Shown here: in pieces, positions 1-9,189 of the stretch
Position numbering within the stretch: the first letter of the stretch is position 1
Layout: every line of letters begins with the position of its first letter
NCBI GenBank assembly: GCA_036273855.1
Contig: DASUGU010000020.1
Coordinates: 11,209-75,208 of the forward strand
DNA from: DATEPR01 sp036273855
GTDB lineage: Bacteria; Actinomycetota; Actinomycetes; Mycobacteriales; Pseudonocardiaceae
Length of the DNA stretch: 64,000 nucleotides
Direction of reading: 5' to 3'
The notes under the pieces: generated by a model
Told to the model about the DNA's origin: nothing
The model's input: the letters and a program-made list of their open reading frames with translations, nothing else
Databases searched by the model: none
Made by a program: the position numbers and the translations under genes

Positions 1-308
1 ACCGGTAGCTGGCCACGGTCCAGGCCGTGCTCGATGACCGCCCGCACGACACCGGCGGTGCCCTCCGGACGGAGTGTGAGGGACCGGCCGGCGCGATCCG
101 GGAAGGTGTACATCTCCTTCGAGACGACGTCGGTGGACTCGCCGACGCCCCGCGCGAACAGCGCGGTGTCCTCGAAGATCGGCAGCTCGACGTAGCCGTA
201 GCCGGCCAGGGAGACCGAGCGCAACATCGTGTTCCGGACGGCCAGGAACGTCGCGCTCAGCGGTGGGAAGTACTCGGGAACGCCCTTGGGGGCGGCGAAC
301 ATCGACAT
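1..308 (-). CDS. hisS: Histidyl-tRNA synthetase, N-terminal part (runs off left edge)
   Basis: Class II aminoacyl-tRNA synthetase that charges tRNA-His in the cytoplasm. Only about 102 N-terminal residues are inside the window. They begin MSMFAAPKGVPEYFPP and include ELPIFEDTALFARGVGES and TLRPEGTAGVVRAVIEHGL, the highly conserved start of bacterial HisRS. An ATG at 308 is taken as the start; a second in-frame ATG follows two codons later. It begins 9 bases after the stop of the MBL hydrolase, so the two are probably one transcript. The same pair (glyoxalase II-like gene, then hisS) occurs in mycobacteria. The catalytic and anticodon-binding domains are not visible here. Confidence 0.95.
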   Translation of the reverse strand, partial: MSMFAAPKGVPEYFPPLSATFLAVRNTMLRSVSLAGYGYVELPIFEDTALFARGVGESTDVVSKEMYTFPDRAGRSLTLRPEGTAGVVRAVIEHGLDRGQLP

Positions 309-317
309 GATCTGAAG

Positions 318-1013
318 TCACAGTCCTCGCTGCGGTGCGGCCGACCGGCTCATGCCGGTGAGGAACGGGTTGGTCGCACGTTCCCGGCCGATGGTCGTCT
401 TGGGCCCGTGGCCGGGCAGTACCACCGTGTCGTCGGCGAGGGTGAGCACCTTGTCCCGCAAGGATTTCATCAGCCGACGGTGGCTACCGCCAGGCAGGTC
501 GGAACGTCCGATCGAACCGGCGAAGAGGGTGTCTCCGGACAGCAGCAGTCCGCTGTCGGGTCCGGAGGGGCCGGTTCGGAACGTCACCGACCCGCTGGTA
601 TGGCCCGGGGTGTGGTCGACCGCGAACTGGAGCCCGGCGATGTCCAGCACCGCGCCGTCGGCCAGTTCCCGCACGTCGGAGGGTTCGCGCATCTCCAGCC
701 GGCCGCCGAAGAACGCCACCGTGTCCGCGCTGATGCCGCGCATCGGGTCGTTGAGCATGGCCCGGTCGGACGGGTGGATCCAGGCGGGGATGCCGTCACC
801 GTCGCAGACCGGCGCCACCGAGAAGGTGTGGTCGAAGTGGCCGTGGGTGAGCAACACGGCGACCGGTGACAGCCGGTGCTGGCGGACCGCGTCCATGATC
901 GGCTCCACCGCGTCCTGCCCGGGATCGACGATCACGCAGGGTTCACCCGCGCCCCCGGCCAACAGGTAGCAGTTGGCCTGGAGGGCCCCCGTGGGGAACC
1001 CGACGACCAGCAC
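318..1013 (-). CDS. MBL-fold metallo-hydrolase (glyoxalase II-like)
   Basis: A 231-residue cytoplasmic metallo-beta-lactamase-fold hydrolase, about the usual length for the glyoxalase II-like group. The metal-binding signature THGHFDH is at residues 56-62. The later ligands are in PGHTSG (136-141), SGDTLF (159-164) and GHG (201-203). These imply a dinuclear metal site and a thioester- or ester-type substrate, but the real substrate cannot be read from sequence. The GTG start at 1013 is supported by a GGGAGGG ribosome-binding site about 8 bases upstream; a nearby ATG is out of frame. It lies directly before hisS and diverges from the cyclophilin gene at 1196. Confidence 0.9.
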   Translation of the reverse strand: MLVVGFPTGALQANCYLLAGGAGEPCVIVDPGQDAVEPIMDAVRQHRLSPVAVLLTHGHFDHTFSVAPVCDGDGIPAWIHPSDRAMLNDPMRGISADTVAFFGGRLEMREPSDVRELADGAVLDIAGLQFAVDHTPGHTSGSVTFRTGPSGPDSGLLLSGDTLFAGSIGRSDLPGGSHRRLMKSLRDKVLTLADDTVVLPGHGPKTTIGRERATNPFLTGMSRSAAPQRGL

Positions 1014-1195
1014 GACATGCCCTCCCGATCACTGAAACTTGCGCGTCGCGGCCCGACGCTACGACCCTGGGCGGCGGCCAGGGCCGTTGCCAGGCGATTC
1101 ACAGCGTACAAGGAGTGGCCCACCACACGGTGCTCATATCCGCTCGCCCTAGACTTCGCTGTCACACGGACGGATGAGGAACCCGGGAGGGGCAG

Positions 1196-2098
1196 GTGCC
1201 CAGCAACGAGCAGCGCCGCCAAGCCGCCAAGCGCAAGCTGGAGCGGCAGCTGACACGGCGCGCCGAGCGAGCCCGACGTCGCAGGCTGACCGCGGTGATC
1301 GTGACCGTGGTCGCCGTGGTGGTGGTCGTCGGTGGCATCTACTTCATCGCGACCGCGGGTAGCGGCACGTCGTCGGCCGCGTCGTCGTCGACGAACCCGA
1401 CGCCGTCCACCCCGCCGCCGGTGACCTCGAAGGGCCCGTGCAAGTACACGACGACGCCCGGCCAGCCAGCGCCCACCGGCAAGGACGAGGGCCTGCCCGC
1501 CGACCCGGCCACGACGCCGAAGACCGGCACCTCGCAGGTGTTGTTCAAGACCACCCAGGGCAACATCCCGATGACCCTGAACAAGGCCGAGGCGCCGTGC
1601 ACGGTGCAGAGCATCCTGCACCTGATCACGACCAAGTACTTCGACAACACCCCGTGCCACCGGCTGACCGACTACCCGAACCCGAACCCGCTGTTCGTGC
1701 TGCAGTGCGGTGACCCGACGGGCAGCGGCAGCGGCGGCCCCGGCTACACCATTCCGGACGAGAAGCCCAAGAACCTCAAGCCGGCGCCGACCACCACGCC
1801 GCAGCCGGCCGGCTCGCAGGTGCCGGTGGTCTACCCGGCCGGCACGCTGGCGATGGCCAACACCGGCCAACCGCACTCCGGTGGCAGCCAGTTCTTCCTG
1901 GTGTACAAGGATTCCCAGCTCCCGGCGAACTACACCGTGTTCGGCTCGGTGACCCCGGCCGGGCTGGACGTGCTGAACCGGATCGCGGCCGGCGGCATCA
2001 CGCCGGGCTCCGACCCGACCAGCGGCCAGGCCACGCCGAACGACGGCAAGCCCAAGAAGGCCGTGACCATCACGCAGGCCGTCGTCACCGCCAGCTAG
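1196..2098 (+). CDS. ppiB: Membrane-anchored peptidyl-prolyl cis-trans isomerase (cyclophilin)
   Basis: Cyclophilin-type prolyl isomerase of 300 residues. A very basic N-terminus (residues 1-30) is followed by one transmembrane segment at about 31-52 (the VVAVVVVVGGIYF region), a Ser/Thr/Pro linker, then the cyclophilin domain from about 110. The core motifs CGDPTGSGSGGPGYTIPDE and GTLAMANTGQPHSGGSQFF are intact, so activity is expected, on the outer face of the membrane. The GTG start has GGGAGGGG just upstream. It is followed after 22 bases by a lipoprotein paralogue with the same two core motifs, and it diverges from the MBL gene. In mycobacteria a single ppiB occupies this place next to relA. 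Confidence 0.92.
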   Translation: MPSNEQRRQAAKRKLERQLTRRAERARRRRLTAVIVTVVAVVVVVGGIYFIATAGSGTSSAASSSTNPTPSTPPPVTSKGPCKYTTTPGQPAPTGKDEGLPADPATTPKTGTSQVLFKTTQGNIPMTLNKAEAPCTVQSILHLITTKYFDNTPCHRLTDYPNPNPLFVLQCGDPTGSGSGGPGYTIPDEKPKNLKPAPTTTPQPAGSQVPVVYPAGTLAMANTGQPHSGGSQFFLVYKDSQLPANYTVFGSVTPAGLDVLNRIAAGGITPGSDPTSGQATPNDGKPKKAVTITQAVVTAS

Positions 2099-2110
2099 TT
2101 CGAATTCGAA
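2099..2110. repeat. 12-bp perfect palindrome between the two cyclophilin genes
   Basis: TTCGAATTCGAA begins one base after the TAG stop of the first cyclophilin and ends 10 bases before the ATG of the second, just ahead of its GAGGAG ribosome-binding site. It is AT-rich for this genome. It may be a small regulatory or processing element between the two genes; no function can be assigned. Confidence 0.45.
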
Positions 2111-2120
2111 GAGGAGCGGC

Positions 2121-2927
2121 ATGACCGCCAGCCACCGGCGGGTCGCGTCAGCGGCCGCCGTCACGGCCCTGCTCGGCCTGCTCGCCGGGTGCAGTAACGC
2201 GACCGGTGGCAGTGCCGTCGCCAGCCGGGGCAGCGCGACGCTGCCGCCCAGCGCAGGGCTGTCCGCGCCCGCCGTGCCGGCCGGTGGTTCGGCGAAGTGC
2301 GACTTCACGGCGACACCGGACCAGCCGGCACCCGCCGGCCACGCGGAGGGACTGCCGCCCAGCACGGCGGACCGCTCCGGCACCGTGACCATCACGCTGC
2401 ACACCACGGCGGGCGACGTCCCGATCAGCATGCCGAGGGCGCAGGCGCCGTGCACGGTGGCGAGCTTCACGTTCCTGGCCGGCAAGGGGTACTTCGACAA
2501 GACGCCCTGCCACCGGATCACCGACTACCCGGAGCCGAACGCGCTGTTCGTGCTGCAGTGTGGTGACCCGACGGGCAGCGGCAGCGGCGGTCCCGGCTAC
2601 ACCATCCCGGACGAGAACCCGACCGATCTCAAGCCGGCGCCGGGCGGCCAGAACGCCGACGTGTACCCGAGGGGCACGGTGGCGATGGCCAACACCGGCC
2701 AGCCGCACAGCGGTGGCAGCCAGTTCTTCCTGGTGTACCGGGATTCCAACCTGCCGCCCAGCTACGCCACGTTCGGCACGGTGGCGCAGTCGGGCCTGTC
2801 CGTGCTGGACAAGATCGCGGCCGGCGGCATCACACCGGGAACCGACCCGAGCAGCGGCCAGACCACCCCCAACGACGGCAAGCCCAAGAACCCGGTGGTG
2901 ATCAACTCGGCGACGGTCGGGAGCTGA
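2121..2927 (+). CDS. Cyclophilin-type peptidyl-prolyl isomerase, lipoprotein
   Basis: A 268-residue second cyclophilin. The N-terminus is a lipoprotein signal: basic MTASHRR, a hydrophobic stretch, then lipobox LLAGC with the lipidated Cys at residue 24. The mature protein should therefore be anchored on the outer face of the membrane. The catalytic domain repeats the core of its neighbour (CGDPTGSGSGGPGYTIPDE and MANTGQPHSGGSQFFLVY). The shared unusual cysteines (APCTV and PCHR contexts) also point to a tandem duplication. A GAGGAG ribosome-binding site precedes the ATG. Its stop lies two bases from the relA stop on the other strand. Confidence 0.92.
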   Translation: MTASHRRVASAAAVTALLGLLAGCSNATGGSAVASRGSATLPPSAGLSAPAVPAGGSAKCDFTATPDQPAPAGHAEGLPPSTADRSGTVTITLHTTAGDVPISMPRAQAPCTVASFTFLAGKGYFDKTPCHRITDYPEPNALFVLQCGDPTGSGSGGPGYTIPDENPTDLKPAPGGQNADVYPRGTVAMANTGQPHSGGSQFFLVYRDSNLPPSYATFGTVAQSGLSVLDKIAAGGITPGTDPSSGQTTPNDGKPKNPVVINSATVGS

Positions 2928-2929
2928 GT

Positions 2930-5248
2930 TCAGCTCGCCGACACGACCCGGTACACGTCGTACACGCCCTCGACGCTACGCACGGCCTTGAGCACGTGGC
3001 CCAGGTGCGTCGGGTCGCCCATCTCGAAGGAGAACCGGCTCACCGCGACCCGGTCCCGGGACGTGGCCACCGACGCGGACAGGATGTTGACCTTCTCGTC
3101 GGCCAGCACCTTCGTCACGTCGGACAGCAGCCGGTGCCGGTCCAGCGCCTCGACCTGGATGGCCACCAGGAACACCGAGGACGCCGAGGGTGCCCACGAC
3201 ACCTCGACCAGCCGTTCCGGCGACTCCTGCAGCTCGGTGGCGTTGGTGCAGTCGGTGCGGTGCACGCTCACCCCACCGCCCCGGGTGACGAAACCGAGGA
3301 TCTCGTCGCCGGGCACCGGGGTGCAGCACCGGGCCAGCTTGACCCACACGTCGGACGCGCCGACCACGACCACACCGGCGTCCCCCGAGCCACGACGGCG
3401 CGTCACGGTGGACGGCGTGGACCGCTCGGCCAGCTCGTCCTCGGCGTGCTCCACACCGCCCAGCAGGGCCACCAGGCGCTGCACGACGTGCCGGCCGGAC
3501 AGCTGGCCCTCGCCGATCGCCGCGTACAGCGCGGTCACGTCCGGGTAGCGCAACTCGCGGGACAGAGCGGACATCGAGTCGGCCGACACCAACCGCTGCA
3601 AGGGCAGCCCGACCCGGCGGACCTCCTTGTTGATGGTGTCCTTGCCGGCCTCGATGGCCTCCTCGCGGCGCTCCTTGGCGAACCACTGCTTGATCTTGGT
3701 CTTCGCCCTCGGCGAGGCGACGAACGACAGCCAGTCCCGGCTCGGCCCGGCGCCCTCGGCCTTCGAGGTGAAGATCTCGACGACCTCGCTGTTCTGCAGC
3801 TTGCGCTCCAGCGCGACCAGCCGGCCGTTCACCCGTGCCCCGATGCACCGGTGGCCCACCTCGGTGTGCACCGCGTACGCGAAGTCGACCGGCGTCGACC
3901 CGGCGGGCAGCGTCTCCAGGTCGCCCTTGGGCGTGAACACGAAGATCTCGCGGGTGGCCAGGTCGTAGCGCAGCGACTCGAGGAACTCGCCCGGGTCGGC
4001 CGCTTCCCGCTGCCAGTCCAGCAGTTGCCGCATCCAGGCCATCTCGTCGATGTCACCGGAGCGGCCGTTGTGCGCGCCCTTGGTCTCCTTGTACCGCCAG
4101 TGCGCGGCGATGCCGTACTCCGCCGTCTGGTGCATCTCCTGGTTGCGGATCTGCACCTCGAGCGGTTTGCCGTCCGGCCCGATCACCGTGGTGTGCAACG
4201 ACTTGTAGACGCCGAACCGGGGTTGCGCGATGTAGTCCTTGAACCGGCCGGGCATCGGCTGCCACAGCGCGTGCACCACGCCCATGGCGGCATAGCAGTC
4301 GCGTACGTCGTCCACCAGGATGCGCACCCCGACCAGGTCGTGGATGTCGTCGAAGTCGCGGCCGCGGACGATCATCTTCTGGTGGATCGAGTAGTAGTGC
4401 TTGGGCCTGCCCTGCACCTCGGCATGCAGGCGTGCGTCGGCCAGTTGCGCGGTCAGTTCCTCCTTGACCGTGCGCAGGTAGGTGTCGCGGGACGGCGCGC
4501 GGTTGGCCACCAGCCGGACGATCTCGTCGTACTTCTTGGGCTGCAGGATCGCGAAGGCGAGATCCTCCAGCTCCCACTTGACGGTGGCCATGCCCAGCCG
4601 GTGGGCCAGCGGCGCCAGCACTTCCAGCGTCTCGCGGGCCTTGCGGGCCTGCTTCTCCGGCGGCAGGAACCGCATGGTGCGCATGTTGTGCAGCCGGTCG
4701 GCCAGCTTGATCACCAGCACGCGGGGGTCGCGGGCCATCGCGATGACCATCTTGCGGATGGTCTCGGCCTCCGCCGCCGCGCCGAGTTGGACCTTGTCCA
4801 GCTTGGTGACGCCGTCCACGAGGTGTTCGACCACCTCGCCGAAGTCGGCGCGCAGCCGCTCCAGCGAGTAGTCCGTGTCCTCCACGGTGTCGTGCAGCAG
4901 CGCGGCCACCAACGTGGTGGTGTCCATGCCGAGTTCGGCGAGAATCGTGGCGACGGCCAGCGGGTGGGTGATGTAGGGGTCGCCGGACTTGCGCCGCTGC
5001 TCGCGGTGCTTCTCCTCGGCGACGTCGTAGGCACGCTGCAACAGGCCGAGATCGGCGTTCGGGTGAAGGTCGCGGTGCACCGCGGCGAGCGGCTCCAGCA
5101 CCTGCTTGACCGAGGAGGGTCGCTGCGCGGTGATGCGCCGTGCCAGCCTGGCTCTGACCCTGCGGGTGGCCGACGGCTGGCGCGCGGCCAGCTCAGCTCC
5201 CGCCGCGGCGGTGGCGTCGACGTCCTGGCTCACCCAAGCTCCCGTCAT
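2930..5248 (-). CDS. relA: Bifunctional (p)ppGpp synthetase/hydrolase
   Basis: Rel/SpoT homologue of 772 residues that makes and degrades the alarmone (p)ppGpp on the ribosome. The hydrolase HD domain covers about 65-210, with HDTVEDT at 119-125 intact. The synthetase domain covers about 250-365, with RPKHYYSIHQKM (281-292) and GRFKDYIAQPRFGVYKSLHT. A TGS domain (FTPKGDLETLPAGSTPVDFA) follows, with a C-terminal ACT domain (residues about 690-770). Length and domain order match the single long Rel of actinobacteria. Start is ATG at 5248. It lies just downstream of apt, as in mycobacteria, separated by 106 bases. Confidence 0.97.
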   Translation of the reverse strand: MTGAWVSQDVDATAAAGAELAARQPSATRRVRARLARRITAQRPSSVKQVLEPLAAVHRDLHPNADLGLLQRAYDVAEEKHREQRRKSGDPYITHPLAVATILAELGMDTTTLVAALLHDTVEDTDYSLERLRADFGEVVEHLVDGVTKLDKVQLGAAAEAETIRKMVIAMARDPRVLVIKLADRLHNMRTMRFLPPEKQARKARETLEVLAPLAHRLGMATVKWELEDLAFAILQPKKYDEIVRLVANRAPSRDTYLRTVKEELTAQLADARLHAEVQGRPKHYYSIHQKMIVRGRDFDDIHDLVGVRILVDDVRDCYAAMGVVHALWQPMPGRFKDYIAQPRFGVYKSLHTTVIGPDGKPLEVQIRNQEMHQTAEYGIAAHWRYKETKGAHNGRSGDIDEMAWMRQLLDWQREAADPGEFLESLRYDLATREIFVFTPKGDLETLPAGSTPVDFAYAVHTEVGHRCIGARVNGRLVALERKLQNSEVVEIFTSKAEGAGPSRDWLSFVASPRAKTKIKQWFAKERREEAIEAGKDTINKEVRRVGLPLQRLVSADSMSALSRELRYPDVTALYAAIGEGQLSGRHVVQRLVALLGGVEHAEDELAERSTPSTVTRRRGSGDAGVVVVGASDVWVKLARCCTPVPGDEILGFVTRGGGVSVHRTDCTNATELQESPERLVEVSWAPSASSVFLVAIQVEALDRHRLLSDVTKVLADEKVNILSASVATSRDRVAVSRFSFEMGDPTHLGHVLKAVRSVEGVYDVYRVVSAS

Positions 5249-5354
5249 CTCGGATCACGGGACGACCCGATATCGAATGGTAGCTCGGGGCGGATACGCC
5301 CAGGCGACGGCGGTCCACGCTGGACCCGTCTTTATCGCTGGCCGGTGACCGAAC

Positions 5355-5891
5355 TCACACGATCAACAGGGCGTTGACCTCGTAGTCGGGCAGTTGGTTC
5401 CGACCGCCGAGCGCGGCCAGCTCGACCACGACCGACACGCCGGTGACCGCCGCGCCCGCCGACTCGACCAGCCGGCCGGTGGCCGCCACGGTCCCACCGG
5501 TGGCCAGCACGTCGTCCACCACGGCGGCCCGCTGGCCGGCCCGCAGCAGGCCCGTGGGCAGCTCCAGGACCGCCGTGCCGTACTCGAGCTGATACTCGAC
5601 CCGCTCGGCCACCAGGGGCGTCTTACCGGGCTTGCGTACCGGCACCACGCCCAGACCGGTGGCGTAACCGACGGCGGCGCCGAGCAGGAAACCGCGCGCC
5701 TCGACCGCCACCAGCACGTCGGTGGCCGGGTCGACGGTGGCGGCCAGGCCGTCCACCATCGCCCGGAACGCCGAGGGGTCGGCGAACACCGGCCCGAGAT
5801 CGCGGAACAGCACACCCGGTTCCGGGAAATCCGGAATCTCCCGGATCAGCGCGAGCGCGTCGGCCACGGCCGTCGTGTCGGTACCACCCAC
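5355..5891 (-). CDS. apt: Adenine phosphoribosyltransferase
   Basis: Purine salvage enzyme that converts adenine and PRPP to AMP; 178 residues from the chosen GTG, close to the usual length. The PRPP-binding signature VVDDVLATGGT and the family motifs PDFPEPGVLFRDL and VAVEARGFLLG are present. The open frame continues upstream through secF in another frame. The GTG at 5891 is preferred because it gives normal family length and has GGAGG about 11 bases upstream. The start lies 5 bases past the secF stop, so it is translated from the secDF-apt transcript. Confidence 0.93.
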   Translation of the reverse strand: MGGTDTTAVADALALIREIPDFPEPGVLFRDLGPVFADPSAFRAMVDGLAATVDPATDVLVAVEARGFLLGAAVGYATGLGVVPVRKPGKTPLVAERVEYQLEYGTAVLELPTGLLRAGQRAAVVDDVLATGGTVAATGRLVESAGAAVTGVSVVVELAALGGRNQLPDYEVNALLIV

Positions 5892-5896
5892 CGGGT

Positions 5897-7153
5897 TCAG
5901 TGCCTCCGCTTCCCGGACGGCCGGCCCGACTTGCCGGACGGCCGGTTGCCGCGGTGCTGAGCACCCTTGGCCTTCTGCTGGGACGCCTTCGGGGTGCGGT
6001 GCGGCACGCTGGACGCCGCCGCGTAGGCCGCTTCCTTGCGCACTTCCGCGGCCACGGTGTCGTCGTCCTCGGCGGCCACCACGGCGTCCTCCGGCTGACC
6101 GGCCTCCTGAGCGGCGGCCAGCCGGGCGGCCAGCGTCGCGCGCCGGTTGGCCACTCGCTTGGCCTGCTGGATGTAGGGCGCCTGCCGCATCTTGAAGTCC
6201 ACCAGCAGCGGCGTGGCGAGGCAGATCGACGAGGCCGCACCGACGAGCATGCCGACCATCTGCACCAGCGCCAGGTCGGTCAGGGTGCCGACGCCCAGGA
6301 TGCCGACGCCGACCACGAGCAGGCCGAGCACCGGCAGCAGGGCGATCAACGACGTGTTGATCGACCGCATCAGCGTCTGGTTCAACGCCAGGTTGGCCTC
6401 CTCGCCGAACGTGCGGCGGGTCAGGCCGAGGATGCCCCGGGTGTTCTCCTTGACCTTGTCGAACACCACCACCGCGTCGTACAGCGAGAAACCGAGGATG
6501 GTGAGCAGGCCGATCACGGTGGCCGGGCTGACCTCGAAGCCGACGATCGAGTACACGCCCGCCGTCACGATCAGGTCGTTGCCCAGCGCGATCAGCGCGG
6601 CCAGCGCCATCCAGCGCTCGAAGTAGATGCTCAGGAAGATGCTGACCAGGATCAGGAACACGACCAGGCCGATCAGCGCCTGCCGGGAGATCTGCGAACC
6701 CCACGAACCGCTCACCGCGGAGTCGCTGATCGCGTTCTGGTCCGGCTTGCCCGTGGAGTCCAGCGGCTGGAGCTGGTTGAACAGCGTGGTCTCCAGCTTG
6801 CTGGCCTGGACGTCGTTCAGCGTTTCCGACCGGATCTGGATGCTCGCCGAGTTGCCGCGGCCGACCGACTGGACCGACGAGGGCTGCTTGCCCAGCGCGT
6901 CCACGTAGGCCGTGGTGGCCTGCTGCGTGGTGATGACGCCGTGCGCGCCGTTGGCCGGCAGCTGGATCTGCGTGCCGCCCTCGAAGTCGATGCTGAAGCT
7001 GAAGCCCCGCACGATGATCGAGACCAGGCAGATGACCACGATGGCGCCGAAGAACACGTAGAACCGCTTGCGTTTGCCGACGATGTCGAACGCACCGGTC
7101 CCGGTGTACAGGCGGTGGAACACAGTGGGCCGAGCGGCCTTGGCGGTGGCCAT
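5897..7153 (-). CDS. secF: Protein translocase subunit SecF
   Basis: Inner-membrane SecF (418 residues), which with SecD and YajC uses the proton gradient to help SecYEG export. TM1 is at about 29-50, followed by the conserved first-loop motif FSIDFEGGTQIQL. Five further TM segments include GFSLYDAVVVFDKVKENTR between TM4 and TM5. The C-terminal 80 residues are an extra hydrophilic basic tail (QKAKGAQHRGNRPSGKSGRP) typical of actinobacterial SecF. ATG start at 7153. The secD stop is one base away, so the genes are translationally coupled. Confidence 0.97.
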   Translation of the reverse strand: MATAKAARPTVFHRLYTGTGAFDIVGKRKRFYVFFGAIVVICLVSIIVRGFSFSIDFEGGTQIQLPANGAHGVITTQQATTAYVDALGKQPSSVQSVGRGNSASIQIRSETLNDVQASKLETTLFNQLQPLDSTGKPDQNAISDSAVSGSWGSQISRQALIGLVVFLILVSIFLSIYFERWMALAALIALGNDLIVTAGVYSIVGFEVSPATVIGLLTILGFSLYDAVVVFDKVKENTRGILGLTRRTFGEEANLALNQTLMRSINTSLIALLPVLGLLVVGVGILGVGTLTDLALVQMVGMLVGAASSICLATPLLVDFKMRQAPYIQQAKRVANRRATLAARLAAAQEAGQPEDAVVAAEDDDTVAAEVRKEAAYAAASSVPHRTPKASQQKAKGAQHRGNRPSGKSGRPSGKRRH

Positions 7154-7154
7154 C

Positions 7155-8984
7155 TCATGCCTCCTTCACGGTGGGGCCGGCCTTGGCAGCCGCCCGCGCG
7201 GCGGCGCCGGCCCGCTGCACGGCACCCAGGCCGGAGACGCCGGGCCGGGACAGCACCTTCGACCGCGACGCGAGTGCGACCAGCGGGTGCGTCACCAGGA
7301 ACACGATCAACAGGTCGAGCACGGTGGACAGGCCCAGGGTGAACGCGAAGCCCTGCACGTCCTGCACCGCGAACACGTACAGCACGACGGCGGCCAGGAA
7401 GCTGACCGCGTCCGACGCGAGGATCGTGCGCCGGGCCCGGACCCACGCCCTGGGCACCGCGGAGCGGAACGTTCTGCCTTCCCGCACCTCGTCCTTCAGG
7501 CGTTCGAAGAAGACCACGAACGAGTCCGCCGTGATACCGATGGCGATGATGAAACCGGCGACGCCCGCCAGATCCAGGCTGTACCCGATCCACCGGCCCA
7601 GCAGCACCAGCACCGCGTAGATGGTCACGCCGGACAGGCCCAGCGACAGCACGGTCAGCACGCCCAGTGCCCGGTAGTAGAACAGGCAGTAGATGACCAC
7701 CAGGGCCAGGCCGATGCCACCGGCGATCAGGCCGGCCTTCAGCGAGGCCAGGCCGAGCGTCGCGGACACCGTTTCGGCGTTGGACGAGTCGAACGCCAGC
7801 GGCAGCGAGCCGTACTTCAGCACGTTGGCCAGGTCGGACGCCTGCACCTGGGTGAACTGGCCGGAGATCTGCGTGTTGCCGCCCAGGATCGCCTGCTGGA
7901 TCGTCGGCGCCGACACGACCTGGCTGTCCAGCACGAACGCGGCCTGCTTGCCGACGTTCTTCGACGTGTAGCTGGCCCAGGTGTTCGAACCGGCGCTCTT
8001 GAACGTCAGGTTGACCACGTAGCCGGCACCGTTCGGGTCCAGCCCGGAGGTGGCGTCGCTGATCTGGGTGCCGTCCAGGAACGACGGGCCGAGCACGAAC
8101 TTGGACGCGCCCTGCTGGTCGCACGCGACCAGCGGCTTGGTGGTGTCGTCGTTGCCCAGCAACGGGTCGGAGAAGTTCGGACCGCAGTTGAGCTTGGACA
8201 GCGCGGTGTTCTGCGCGGTGGCGTCGGTGCTCTGGCGCAGCGTCCGGCACTCGTTGATCAGTTCGGACTGCTGTTGCCGGGTGAGCGTCGGCTCCTTGGC
8301 CGCCTGCGCCCTGGTGACACCCCAGCAGTCGTTGGGGTTGATCCCGGCCGGGGCCGGCGGAGCGGCGGCCGACGCCGGAGCGGCGGGCGTGGTCGGGGTC
8401 GCGGGCGGCGTCGTGGCGCCCGGTGCGTCCGCCTGCGGGAGGGTGCGCTGCTGGTCACCGGCGGCCGGCAGGCCCTGCGCGGTCGGCGTCGAGGACGCCG
8501 GCGGCTTGGCGGTGGCGCTGCCCGACGGTGTCGCCGCACCGCTGGTCGGCGTCGCGGAACCGCTCGGGGCGGGCGTCGGGGTGGCCGGCGGCGCGGTGGC
8601 GCCCGCGGCGACCTGCTGCACCACCGGGCGGAACACCAGGTGCGCGGTCTGGCCGAGGCTCTTGGCCTCCTGGCCCTGGTCGCCGGGCACGGTGATCACG
8701 ATGTTCGCGCCGTTGCGGACCACCTGGGCACCGGAGACACCCAGGCCGTTGACGCGCCGCTCGATGTCCTGCTGCGCCTCGTCGAGCTGCTGCTGGGTGG
8801 GCGGCTGGCCGTTGAGGGTGCGGGCGGTCAGGGTGACCGTGGTGCCGCCCTTCAGGTCGATGCCCAGCCGCGGCGACGCCTTGTGGTCACCGGTCAGGAA
8901 GACCAGGGCGTAGAGCAGGACCACGATGACGGCGAACACCCAGAGATAGCGGGCGGGGCGGATCTGCCCTGCGGGTGGTGGCAC
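7155..8984 (-). CDS. secD: Protein translocase subunit SecD
   Basis: SecD of 609 residues. TM1 is at about 13-31, followed by the P1 loop start GIDLKGGTTV (41-50). The large outer domain carries a low-complexity Ala/Pro/Thr/Ser insertion at about 127-212. Five C-terminal TM segments include GFIIAIGITADSFVVFFERL. The insertion makes it longer than typical proteobacterial SecD; similar Pro/Ala-rich inserts are common in actinobacteria. The GTG start at 8984 has a GGAG site 9 bases upstream. It is followed directly by secF. A strong 12-bp hairpin lies in its 205-base leader after yajC. Confidence 0.96.
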   Translation of the reverse strand: MPPPAGQIRPARYLWVFAVIVVLLYALVFLTGDHKASPRLGIDLKGGTTVTLTARTLNGQPPTQQQLDEAQQDIERRVNGLGVSGAQVVRNGANIVITVPGDQGQEAKSLGQTAHLVFRPVVQQVAAGATAPPATPTPAPSGSATPTSGAATPSGSATAKPPASSTPTAQGLPAAGDQQRTLPQADAPGATTPPATPTTPAAPASAAAPPAPAGINPNDCWGVTRAQAAKEPTLTRQQQSELINECRTLRQSTDATAQNTALSKLNCGPNFSDPLLGNDDTTKPLVACDQQGASKFVLGPSFLDGTQISDATSGLDPNGAGYVVNLTFKSAGSNTWASYTSKNVGKQAAFVLDSQVVSAPTIQQAILGGNTQISGQFTQVQASDLANVLKYGSLPLAFDSSNAETVSATLGLASLKAGLIAGGIGLALVVIYCLFYYRALGVLTVLSLGLSGVTIYAVLVLLGRWIGYSLDLAGVAGFIIAIGITADSFVVFFERLKDEVREGRTFRSAVPRAWVRARRTILASDAVSFLAAVVLYVFAVQDVQGFAFTLGLSTVLDLLIVFLVTHPLVALASRSKVLSRPGVSGLGAVQRAGAAARAAAKAGPTVKEA

Positions 8985-9049
8985 GGTGTTCCGTCTCCTC
9001 GAAGTCAGGCGCCCGCCCGTGCGGCGCTCAGTGTGCTGGCCACGTCATA

Positions 9050-9081
9050 GCGCCCCACCCGCTGTCCATCGGGTGGGGCGC
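9050..9081. terminator. 12-bp perfect stem-loop between yajC and secD
   Basis: GCGCCCCACCCG (9050-9061) pairs perfectly with CGGGTGGGGCGC (9070-9081) around an 8-base loop. It lies 65 bases upstream of the secD start and 108 bases after the yajC stop. No U-tract follows on either strand, so it may be a U-less actinobacterial terminator or attenuator, or an RNA-processing site, that sets secDF output relative to yajC. The structure is certain; the role is inferred. Confidence 0.55.
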
Positions 9082-9189
9082 AGGCGGAGCCTACCCCGCG
9101 GCCCGTGAGACACGCGTCACGCGCCACCGGTCCGTGACCTGGGGACCGGTGACGAATCCGCGTACCCGGGGCGCGTGCCCGACCCGGGC

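Noticed and set aside
5892..6704. 449-residue fusion protein upstream-extended from apt
   Set aside because: The N-terminal part is an out-of-frame reading of secF; the apt domain begins at the GTG at 5891.
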